Of a DNA stretch of 64,000 nucleotides, positions 1-12,108 are shown piece after piece. Each line of letters starts with the position of its first letter. Within the stretch, counting starts at the first letter, position 1. The notes under the pieces are model-generated. The model did not search any database. It worked only from the letters and a program-made list of their open reading frames with translations, and was not told where the DNA came from. The stretch is from NCBI GenBank assembly GCA_905250125.1, contig CAJNOL010000019.1, forward strand, positions 1-64,000. Reading direction: 5' to 3'. The stretch is from Rotaria sordida. Its lineage: Eukaryota > Rotifera > Eurotatoria > Philodinida > Philodinidae. The translations under genes and the position numbers were made by a program.

Positions 1-729
1 TTATGTATATTTAAAAAGAAATTACTATGAAATTTGGACTTTATTTTATACGAATTGTTCCAGAACAAAGAATCTTGTCATCAAATTTCGGCAAAATCTG
101 ACAGAAACTTTATCGGAAGTTATAGTGATCTGGTTCAGGAACACAATCGAAAACTTTTTGTGGCAGAAATGGTTATAGAAAATAGATCTTCTTCAGCTTG
201 TAACAATTAACCAATCTGTACTCCTACTAGGTATTTACAGCTTACAAGAGAAATCGATCTCTCTAATCTCCCGGCCGACTATGCTCCTTATCCGGTTGAA
301 TTTGACTGAAATTATCTAGATTCGACTAAGACCACTAAACTTGTATAACTTTGAAAACAGTAGTGCTAGTCCCACACATTCGGATCAGATTGATTTTTGG
401 AATAATACCAATTTAGAGTCATCCGTATAGATTATTAAAAAATGTGGCTTGATTTAGAAGGGCGAAATCATTTCTACGAAATGGAAATCAAGATCAATAA
501 AAAAAGCTTTCACTAGAACCGAGATTGTTCAAAACTGCTTACTAGGACCTGCGAAATACAGTTTTACGGATGCCTGCCCATTACCACTTGCGACTACATG
601 GACTAAAAGCAGTAAGAGGTGTTCAAACAGTAAATATAGTCTACCTCTCAAACAACGGGAATATAAAGCGATAGTATATTTAATTTCTCATGAACCTCTC
701 TCTTCAGACTCTATTTCTTGTCTTTTAAG
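1..729. other. Non-coding or decayed DNA upstream of kinesin remnant
   Basis: No long open frame or recognisable domain is visible. If the KIF21-like remnant that follows were a whole gene, its motor domain and neck would lie here or further upstream. Nothing resembling a kinesin P-loop or switch motif was found, so either the head has been lost or it lies outside the window. Confidence 0.5.
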
Positions 730-3700
730 CTGACGCACAAGAAGAAAAATTAGTAATAATTACAACAGAAATTAATGCTAAACAAAAATGTCTTGAAATG
801 CTTGCAAATGCCCGTAAACGTAGTGATCTAACACATCGACAATATGAAGAGCGTATAAAACTCCTTTCTGAACGTATACAAAATGCTGAAAATGAAAAAC
901 AAGCAGCTGTTACAAAATTAAGTAAGTTTATATTTAATTTATTGATCATTTTAATATTCTTTTTTTTTTTATTCAGATACTACTGCACGTGATCAACATA
1001 ATACTGAAGAATTAAAACTAGTAAGACGTGATTATAAAGAAAAAATTCGTCGATCAAAAGGTCGAAAATGACAATGTAAGTTTTACATTTTCTATAAAGT
1101 CTATGAGGAGTCGGAATGTTGAGCACAGCAACGATAAATACACGGAAAGTTAAGCACAAAAACAGCAAGAGGAGTACAAAACATTCTAAAAGCAATAAAT
1201 AACCATTCTACTTGAGACATAATTTTCATTTAGTCATGTCATGAGTTAATATTGTTCTCGTGTTGACGAATTAAAAATGTCAGAGAAAAAAAATATTCTA
1301 GCTTTGTTTTTCATCTTTCAGTTAGCTTCACAAATCAATCGAATGTCTTCAAAAATCTGTCAATTAAAAGGTGAAATTGCAAGCCTCAAATTGGACCTTG
1401 TTTCAATTAAATTATTTAAAAATTGAAAATATGAAAATAAAAAATGAAAATAAAAACCTAAGAATTCAGATAAAAAAAAATTACAAAAACGATTCAAAAC
1501 TATTCCACAAAATTCGTCAATTAGAAATTGAAAATAATGAATTATCAACATTACGTGCACAGTATGCTGTTTGTTTAAAAGATGGAGAATATTATAAAAA
1601 TGAGTCAGGTAAACATACCAATGAATTAAAAGATTTACGTAAACTGAGTGTTCAATTAACACGTGAATTACATCAAGAATTTCTTCGACACAAACAAGCT
1701 AAAGCAAGAGAGATTGCTACACTTAAAGAAGTAACTTTTATAACGAAAGAAAAATTAAAAAAAACAAACTCTATATCTTTGTTTTATAGACACAATTGCA
1801 AAAGGATAATAAAATTCGAACACTGCATGCTAACTAAACAAAAAGAAATGATTATTAAACGTAAACAAGAAGAAGTAAGATAAACAGATCATGAGCAGTT
1901 ACTTATTTTTTCCAAATATATCAGAAAATGCATATTAACTGTATGTAATCATCTATCGAGATGCTGAGAACCTTTCCAAGAAGAACAATCAGATTGAAAA
2001 TGATCGAATATGTATCTAGTGTCTGAACCGATTGGTTATAGAAAGTAAACATCAAGAATAAGGTTTTTTTTACAAGCAGCAAAGATTGATTGATGTTCTT
2101 TTGCTTGAAATGTAATTGTTCTTGTACTAGATAAGTCTTTTCAGGTGGATTCATCATGTTGAAAAAAAATATGAGAAAGCTTTAACTTGAGTTTTCTATA
2201 TATGAACTGAAGATCCTAATTATGTTCTTTACAAACATGTATGTATTGGTATTTGTTTCATCTAAACACAAACATGATTGTAGAAAAGAGATTTTCTGAA
2301 AAATGTTTTCTCTGGATGATAAAAAACTCTGAATGGTAAAGTATATACTGAGAATGAGCAATGACTTTAAGACAGAAGAAGTAGAATGTAGACCATTGCA
2401 CAAAACGAGAAACTACCTTGGAACAGAAATTGTAACTGTTTACAAGGACGGTTCTAGAAGAGCTACAGAATATCTAAACGATCTTGAGCCCATAGGAACT
2501 CATACTCGAAAAATTTTTCAGTTTTAACTTTTTTTCTTCTACTACTTTTAGATGCTTTCGGAAGTTTCGTTGTGAGAAGTTATTCAGATATGAAAGGCTG
2601 CGAGAGTTTAGATTTTGATGACAAAGATGAATAAATCCGATTGACGAAGATGGTCACGGATCTCTCATGATTTCTGATCATAGGGGCGTGTGATCAATTC
2701 CATTACCTGGATTCTGACGAAATCATATGGGATACTAATAGATTTTGCTAGATTCTCATTGAATCACACACAGTCCAATTAAGATCCAATTGTCCGATCA
2801 ATCGTCCTGAAAACATAGAGTCTATTCTATATATACCAGAAAAATCGGTAATGGTTTTGGTAAAATCTTAGGAAAGAAAGTCCGAAAATCTGTTGTTAGA
2901 TATGTACATGTACACTTATGTCGGAGGCAAACCGAGAAATTTTCGTAGGTCTCATTGACAAGAAAACAATAGTTTTCTCAAAAACAGATGATCACATTCC
3001 CTCACTTGAGCTAACTCTAAACATAACACATGTCTCATGATCCACTTCCATCTCCTGCTGATGATCTTCCATAGACTCAAGTCAAACTTTTTCAATGTAT
3101 ATGATAAACCATGAAATATATTATTATGTTTGATGAAGATAAAAGATAGAATTTCAATGCAAAAGAAAACATATAAATAAACTCTTAAATTCTAGGTACA
3201 TCTATTATGCCGTCAAATGTGTTCAGCTCGAATGTGTAAAACAACCAAAGAGATGAGTGCACATGCTGCTACTATTCAACAAGACGTATGTCAAAAGGGA
3301 AATCTTTTCTTTTCTTCTTGTTTCATACAAAAAATATTCTTAGATTACCAATGCAATTTGTCATCGAAAACTTATTGCTGATATCAATCGTGATATGAGT
3401 ACAGTAATCGATAGTCGTGAAGGTACATGTCGTAAACATAAACGATATTATAAACGATTAAGTAATGCTATTGTTACAAGTACAATTAATACTCATCGCC
3501 CGGAAGATGCAACATGTAAGTGCATACACGATTATCTGAATCAATAACAAAATTAGAAAATACCATAGCATATCTTAATTCAGAAATTTCATCATGTCAA
3601 CAAGTATTAATGGAATATGATGATGATCGAGAACAAGAAAGTAAAATAATACAAAGATTTGATCCACAATTTTAATTGTTAATTGTATTACAGGTATAGA

Positions 3701-4152
3701 TGAACTTCGATATTTATTAACAAAACATATTGAACAAGTTTGTAGAGACTTTACTTTTACATTATAATATATTTTTATTGAACTATGTGTAGGGTTTTGA
3801 AGCTGATGAAAAAAATGAATTGATATCTTATGTTGATTTACTTGAAACAATTCTTGCTGAAAAAGAAGATATTAAATTAGCTGCAACACGTCTTTAAAAA
3901 GCTATACGACATACTTGTCAAGATGATTCAATGAATACAATACCTATTCTAGAAGAATCACCATCATCAACATCAATTACACTTAGACTGTTATGTAATT
4001 TTTCAGATATATCTAGTTATCAAACTGAATCCACATGTGCTGATGAAAATTGTCTATTTATCGTATTTCTTTTGTGCATATGTTCTTATTTGTTACTTTC
4101 ATTTTTTTTCTGTTTCTTTATTTGTATATGGCTGTTCGGTAGAATAATATAA
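730..4152 (+). pseudogene. KIF21-type kinesin-4 stalk, decayed remnant
   Basis: Exon-like blocks on the plus strand match, in order, the coiled-coil stalk of KIF21A/B (kinesin-4 plus-end motors that restrain microtubule growth) as I recall those proteins. Block 1 (730-921) reads INAKQKCLEMLANARKR then QYEERIKLL. Block 2 (977-1071) continues the coil. A later block (about 1380-1730) holds AKAREIATLKE. The block after 1790 holds LQKDNKIRTLHAN followed, in another frame, by KQKEMIIKRKQEEV. Blocks at 3195-3515 and 3540-3640 read SESITKLENTIAYLNSEIS, like the KIF21 NIDYINDSISDCQ stretch. Blocks at 3693-3740 and 3793-4060 read ELRYLLTKHIEQ and LLETILAEKEDIK. Several breaks interrupt it: stops near 1070, 1430, 1830 and 3896, and frame changes near 1420 and 1830. 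No motor or WD40 domain is present. Splice-like ends remain, so this is an unprocessed copy and not a retrocopy. KIF4 was considered but fits less well. The remnant status is firm; the KIF21 assignment rests on memory of the family. Confidence 0.7.
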
Positions 4153-6807
4153 ATATAATTTCATCATATAGGATTATATGTATATAACATTTTTGTTATA
4201 GTACGTTAACATGAGATGATTTTAGTGAAACAACAAAAGAATGTTTAATTAAGTTTTTTTTCGTTAACTAATAAAGAATATTTATATGGATATAATTTAC
4301 AAGATTGATTGTGTAGAATCTTAATTAAATAGCGTTTCAACTGACTATCATAATTGATCCGTTCGGTTTAAAACGTTTTTTTTCATACATATGGCATTTT
4401 TCTCAAATAAATCATATCCAGAGTAAGTTTCAATGTCTTTATCAAACAATATTGTTTTAGAAACTACTAGTTGATCTTCTTCTGTTTGTCTATACTTTTT
4501 TATTGCTTTAATCAAATTGTATTAGTAAAGATTAACTTCTCAAATTAGCTATCATGGTTTTAAAAGAAACATTTGGTTTTTTCGTAAAAGTTTGGTGAAA
4601 AAAATTCCAGAATCGTCGTTTATCAATAAATCGTCAGATAAATTGATTCTTTTTCATACAATTATCTTTGAAAAATCTTAGAAATATAAACGATTATAAC
4701 ACGATACTTTCTCTGTAGAATTTCTAACAATATAAAAAAAGAGAAAATCTAGTTTAGCCACTTCGTTTAACTAATTAAAACTGACGTGACACACTAGACT
4801 GATTATCACTCTTTTTCGTTAGAAACAGGTAGAAGTAGTTTAAACTTTGTAGGTGTAGGTGCATATAGGACAGTAAATATTAAGTTCATCTCTCATTTTT
4901 GCATACCCACCCTTCCATTCATTCCAATAAATGCAGCATCATTAATTTGTTGATTTGTAACATATACTCAATTACAAAATTTTTTAATTGATCGAAAAAG
5001 TTTAACATTAATATTTGATAGATCTTCAACAATGATTATTGATTATTGTCTTCGTTATACCCTCAGTAAAGTTACAATGGTATCGATGGAATATAAATAT
5101 GGTCCATGTACGAACTTTAATTATAGCAAAGTGTGGATGTGAACAAGAACAAAAATAATTATGTAATATATCTGCAATTCGAAATTTTAACAATTTTTTT
5201 TGTCATGATTGAATAGAGCTCGTCGAGTTATACAAGAAAAAATATTTTTCAAATATAAATGAGAAATTTTACGAGAAAACTTCTAAATATCACTATTTTC
5301 AAATGTAAAGGCAAATAAACCTGAAATTCTGGCTACACTTGAAAAACACTTTTTCTTATGTAATTCGATGAGTAATGAAAAAAAACTGCTGTAATATCGG
5401 ATTGCCGACATATTACATACACTGGAAATGTGTTAAAATTTAAGGTAACTCAGTTCGCACACATCATGAATGAATCATATGTTAAGTTTTTTACTTTGAC
5501 AATGAGAGTGTCTGTTTGATTCGAATATGGTCAATCTTCTTGCGTGCGAGCACAAGAGATTTCATTGTAAGATACAAAAAAAAATCTATTTTGGAATTAG
5601 GTATGTAACGTTAAAGCAGGTAATCTAATCAAAAATCTACAGTAATTATTGATATATTAACACCACTAGCTACTTTTAACCCGAAGCCGTGTGAATTATG
5701 GAAAAAAACTAATTATCATCGTTGACTTCTCTCGCGTTCGTCGACATCACCGGTCTGAACGTTCATGGCTAAAAGCACATCTCTACGTAGTCGTTGTAAT
5801 TTAATTGAAAAGGTACTCAATCAAAGTAAAGAAAAAATTATTATGACTTGAAGTTGGCGTATGAGAGTTGATTCAGTCTACTTGATAGATTATTAAAATA
5901 TCTTATCATAACAAAAACATCATTATTAGTGTATTAAAATTGAAAATATGACTTTCTTAGAAAACGGAAGTTTTTTTTTCAGGAAATTTTGCCTCAATGG
6001 ATAATTACGTGTATATTATCTTCTGGAAATTACGCATCAATGTTTGATTTATACGAATAAATATCATAAATATTGTTTAAAGTTAACTTTGTTGTTTTTT
6101 GATAATATATTCGTTTCCTTTGCCAGTTAGCGAGCAATTATCGATTTCTACATGTGTGTATGCGATTAATTACAGTTAAAGTAAATAATGACATACAATA
6201 TAAATACTAATCAATTGTTGGATGAATAGATGAATGACATATTATATCATTGTGTATGTTTTTATAGTTTAGTATACATCCGGACGTTTTAGGGAAAATA
6301 TTCACCATTGTTCATAAATTTTTTTTTCCTAAAAATATTTATCTTGCATTTCCATGACTACACGATATATTAACAAAAATAGCATATTGTTCTACTTGCT
6401 AATAATAGAGAATAGTCTTTTAATTACGTTCATTTATCTTCTATGAAATTCACCACTACAATGAAAAAGTATTGACTAAACTGAAAGTACAACATTCATT
6501 TTTTTTATTCACCATATAAGATCAAACAATTCTAAACTAGGTTTTATATGAGTGGCTATACTTCATTTAAACCTAATTATCATTGTGAAAATAATTTTCT
6601 ATATATACATCTCTAATCCTGGATAGTGATGCCTCATTATCAAATGTTCAAAATAGAATATTTATGTATTAAATTGGATCTAAAAATCCGTTAGATGCAT
6701 AAACTAATGAACAACTTAGACGACATCTATAAAAAATTATTGAATTAGATTTAGAGTTAATAGAGTTTAGAAAAAATATTGTTCAGTAAAGGTAGTCACA
6801 AACATTA
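4153..6807. other. AT-rich intergenic DNA, nothing recognised
   Basis: Stops are dense in all frames, with scattered T and A runs. I see no domain, tandem array or RNA gene. Confidence 0.5.
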
Positions 6808-7322
6808 TTAGAATCATCCAGTCGAAAACTACAAAAATGGTTTTTTTTTCAGATTTATGTGTCCTTGAGTTCAATGATAGAAACAGTTAAATTTGTCAAA
6901 AATGAAATCGTACTTAGCAGTTTTTATCATTATAGTTCAACATCAAAGCAAAATGAATCCTATATTTGGAATCAACACAAAGAACTATGTCAGATTACAA
7001 ATATTTCAATAAAAAGTAGTTTAAAAAAAACAGTGTTTGCTTTCAATAATTTTCCTCTCATATTTCACTGATAATTTCCTTGGATACTTTTTTTTCTTAA
7101 AAAAAATATTTTTCCTTGATATGTATGTTTATAATCTACTGTAGTTCTTTGTGTTAATTCTGAATATGGCAATTGTTTTTGCTCTGAAATTGAAATGTAA
7201 TTACAAAAATTGTTAAGTGCGACTTCATTTTTGACCAATTTATCTATTTCTTCCACCGAATTCAAGAACACATAAATCTGAAAAAAAAATATGCGCTTTT
7301 GTAGTTTACGACTGGATGATTT
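6808..7322. repeat. Inverted duplication of an exon-like segment
   Basis: Two diverged copies face each other: 6808-6990 on the plus strand and about 7140-7322 on the minus strand, roughly 150 bp apart. Each copy starts with a peptide like SSSRKLQK, then a T-run ending in CAG (a splice-acceptor look), then IYVxLxS, then VKNExxLxxF, and ends before a short shared tail. Amino-acid similarity is clearer than a random palindrome would give, so the segment was probably once coding. Further plus-strand coding-like sequence with stops lies just upstream (about 6700-6810). The protein family is not recognised. Confidence 0.6.
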
Positions 7323-10300
7323 CGATAAAATAAGGCATTTGCTCTTTTCTCTTGTCATAAAAAATATACAAAGATGCGTAGAAAGACATATTTTGAAGCA
7401 TATTGATATTAGAGCCCGTCAGATTCAAAACTTTCAGACTCGGAACCGATCGAATCCACACCAAGATTCGGAAACAACCCGACAAGCTCTAGTTGGAATC
7501 ATGTTTACTTGAGAGTATTCTTTTAAAGTCTACTAATATTACATTTTCCTATTCAGTTTTTCATACTGAAATAGAATACAATGTTTGCAAAAATTTTACA
7601 GGAAAAAAAATGTAACCGAACTTTGATGATTTCTATTTAATAAAAAAGTGAATACATAATCATAAATATTACTTTCTTCGTCATTCAAATTATGTTCAAT
7701 CAAATAGTAGTGAATAAAAAATGAAAATTGTATATGCGTGACCAACTTTTTATGTTCCATTCAACCATACATAAATGAACAAAAAAAACCTATTCAAATT
7801 TGGCATTCCTTACATTTTATGTCTTCGATATCATTCACAATCATGATGCATAAAATCAACCATATGGAATAAATTGTAACTAAGACAGATGCAAAAGGAT
7901 GGCCTTGAGGAAGACATTAAAAATATATCTAATTTTTACACTTAATAAATCTGGTTTTGGCAGAATGATACAACACATGAGAAACTTTTAATGGAATAAA
8001 ACAACTAGAGAAAATTTCTAGTCTTTTGTTTTTTTGATGAATTATTTATAATGAAATTATTTTTATTTGTAAAATATTAAAAAAAGTAAATTATTTTTAA
8101 TTTTATTGTACTTATTATAAGTATGTTTGATGTGTCTCATTCTTTCATGAAAGTAAGATAGATTTGAGATAATGAATTTGTCATTATTTGACTTGCTGAT
8201 GTGAATCGAATTGAAACATAAACATCAAAAAAACAACAATGATGATAAGAATAAAACACTTATAGTTCAAATGGATTTAGGTCATTGTCACTATTTACAA
8301 GTCATTTGTCTTTTTGGTATATACTTATTATTCTATTGAACAATTCATCATATCGAGAATACAAAGAATACTCTTATTGTCATCGCCGAAGGAGAAATGC
8401 CGAGATATGAATCTTTGATGGTTATTATAATAGATAAGTTTGATTGTATGTCAGAATTACTATGGGAAATTTACAAGTAAAAGTAGTGAGTATTTAAATT
8501 CCAAAGAAACGATATTATTTTTAAATAAAAGCAGTGATAATGTATAAAAAATGACCTTGAATAATATTTTTTTTCGTATTTTTTGTTTTACACACATATG
8601 TAAAACTTAGACTAAATACATTGACTAATTTAAGAATGCTTGAAAACTTTCATGTCAATGTGAACGAGATAATATACTCAATGAATAATTTATACATAAA
8701 ATATTTATAAGATTATAAAATATATGCTAGAATTTTAATTAATTTTCGGTATAATTTATTTTATTAATAAATTTGAAGAAATCATTGGACATATTTCTTG
8801 TTCTACCTTGATAGCGATATATTGTGATCACCTTGATCATGCTTAAATGAATGGAAAAATTTCTTTTATTCGGTTCATTTCATCGACTGTCATGATCCTA
8901 TAGATCAACCAAGGTCTAACAATTTGATTATTACAATTAAAATGGTTATTTGATCAAGCAGAACAAGAAATCTGCCGTATTTAATTTTTTTTTTTTTTGT
9001 ATTATCTAGAAAAACAATTATTTTTCGAATTTCTATTGACCTTATTTATAGCAAAAGAAAACAAATTATTTCATAGGTTAACCTTCGGACATCTGTAGAT
9101 AATATTTCTTTTGTCAAAATATCTCACGTATATTTTCTGAATAGAAGAGAAACAAAAATCATTGCTTGTTCTACATTATTATTATTATGCTGATATAACA
9201 AGAAACCTAGGGCGATTATCGAATGTAGCCTTTGGTGGTTATCTTTATTGATTCTATATCTACGAGTATCAACATCAACCAACAAAAGAATATATTATGT
9301 TATGTAGCGACAAGAAAGCAATAGTTTATAGTAGAAATCTTTTTGTCCTTGGTTGCCTTGTTACGATTGCGTGTGTAGTTTTGTCTTATATGAAAAAAAA
9401 ATATATATATTTATATATGTATGTATCGACGATGAGTTAATTACACTTTCCCTGTATTTTGCAGTACACTTGAGTAGTAAAAGGCCGATTACACCACACA
9501 CACACATACACGCGCATGTTAATAAGCTTGTTGGAGACCAAATGGCAAAAAAAGAAAGAAAAGAATGTCTTTGTTCTTCTTTCTTTTTTTTAATTTTTTT
9601 TTCCACAAACAAAGAGTACAAGATCCGATTTCTCGTTCATATACATACACCATCTTATGATGTCAAAGGAAGTAAAAAAAAAAAAAAGAAATGCATTGAA
9701 CTTTTTACGTCATCTTGTATGTGAATGTAATAGAAATGCTATTGTTTGTTCATTTGATCGAACACAAGCATCGTACGACTTCCAATTCAATCAAACATTT
9801 TATATTGTATTAGATTTAATGATTTATTTCTTCTATTTTTTTTTTTGTTTTTTTGTCAAATATATATTAATATAAAATTTGGCGACATAGCGTGTTCTAT
9901 AAGCACTTACTGATTTCAATATAGAAATTTCTATATACTGATTGGCAGGTGTTTGTTTACACTTATTTGATTGAAAAAAAAGAAAGTCCGAAATTAGCTA
10001 CAGCTGTTTATTGTTATTCTTGTTGAAATGAGAAGCTACTCGGAATGAGATTTCATGCTGTTTTTTATCAAGGTTCTGTTGATGCTTTTTGATTTAACAT
10101 AGATGAACATGCAATACCTTTATGCCAATAACCTTTTCGATCTTGAATGATAATAATAATGATGGTGTTCGTTTATTCGTTGATTGAGTGCATGTTTATT
10201 TCCTCCAGTCAAGATCTAACATGATTGTACGGTATATTGCCGATGGCACTAACTCTTGTTTTGCTCACGCAATCCTCTTTCCTTTTTTTTTTTTGTTCTT

Positions 10301-12077
10301 GTTATATGTATATATAGATATATGTAGATTACGTGTACCGGAATTAGCCAACACAATACATGACATACGACGATGTGAAGAAAGAACGAATCTGCTCACA
10401 GATGCTCAAAATTAGCGAATATAAAGCCTTTTGGACATCTATAGCGGCATTTGTACTAACGACTCATCACTGTAATTATAGACAAGTGCTTCTTGACTGT
10501 TCTTTCTATATTTAAGTTTGCATCAGTAAGATACACACTTGTCGTCGGTTATACATACATACATCCGATTGGTAGTAGTAGCCTTTGAGTGGGTCATCTT
10601 TTGTTTTTCTCATCATTCTTTTTAGAGCATCAAGAGAGAAGAGTAGTTGATGGTGTTCCTTTTTTTTTCTTGCTTCCGTCCATTATAAACTTAACTTCCA
10701 TTTCTCTCTCTCTCCTCTTCTGCGTAGCATTGTATTCGGTTGTCGCCCACTTTTCCGTTTTGTCGGCATTATTCTACAAGAAACCTTCGAAAAAAAAAAT
10801 AAATCGTTTTCTCTTTATTCATTCACTTCTCATTTCAAGGTAATAAATTGCTATTAAACGATTGTATCCATTTATTCATTCAGCCGATCGTTTATTTGTC
10901 AAGCAAATTATCCATGTCGTGAGCGTGTGAACTTCTTTCAAAAAATAAAAATAAAAGCGAGAACATGAATCTTTCTAATTAGCAATACACTCGTTGGGGA
11001 ATATGAACATAAGATCGATATCGAATAAAAACGACATAATTTATAATTGAACATGAGAATGATTCAAGCAAGTAAAGATTCAAATAATGCGAATCTTATC
11101 CAACAGTAAGCACGTGAATTATATATATATATATATACAAATTCTTTACAAGTAAGTCTTAAACTATGAAAGAATGTTACATGATATATTCATAAGAAAT
11201 TTAATAAGGTCTTTGTCATTAGATAAAAATCTTCTTCTTTTTCTCTTCCGGTAATCAACTTCGACTATCCGGTTTTCTATTATATTCTATTTTTCAATGA
11301 TATTAATCTAATCTTTCCTTCGAAAATGATCGCTTATATCGATTAAGTTCTCAGTTAATCATATTCCTTTCATTCGTTTGATACTATGTTTTTTTTATCT
11401 ATTCGATCTAGATGAATTTATTGTTATTGTTGTTTTTTTCGTCGTCATATGCTGGTTTAACATTCATGTATATATAAACTATATAGCTTCAATCTGATGC
11501 CGCTTTCTATTTCTATGACGAGACGATTAATGAATATTCAAAAATGAGAGTCTGCTTTGCGTGTCAAACGAACATCTGACGACGTTCAGTGTCAACAAGT
11601 ATCATTTAATCACTATCTTTCGACTATCACAATGAAGTATATTAACACATCAAGTTTTGTTTTTTTTCTTTTATTTTATCGGTTATTTTTCATTCTTAAT
11701 TCAATGAAGCGAAACTCACCTATGAGTTCGTATAAAATCGAAGAGATGACCTTGCCTATGCCTGATGTTCTGTTTTCCAATTGACAGCACACAATAATTC
11801 TTTTCTTTTCTTTTTTTTTTATCTCATCTTTTCCTTCCCCTTTTATGTCCTGTGTTCCACCTTTGGGAAACGACTGCTGCCATTAACTAGTAGAGACCTT
11901 GAATAGAAGAAAGAAAGGAAAAAGGAGTTTTCTTTTATTCTGCCTGAAATTTATGCGCTTGTTCGAACATTCTCATTTTATCATTGCACATCGTAATTTA
12001 ATCTTGTCGTTGTGTTACTACCGCCGTTCGTCACTTGAATATCATAAGGAGAGATCGCTTTACAATGTCGACGACAA

Positions 12078-12108
<31 letters not shown>

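Noticed and set aside
2333-2527. Plus-strand frame of 64 codons with fairly normal composition
   Set aside because: It lies inside the kinesin remnant, does not match the stalk and has no splice partner; it could be an unrelated relic but cannot be supported.
9353-9875. Overlapping open frames on both strands
   Set aside because: Poly-T, poly-A and TA/CA tracts produce them; no splice signals, no domain and biased Phe/Lys/Ile content.
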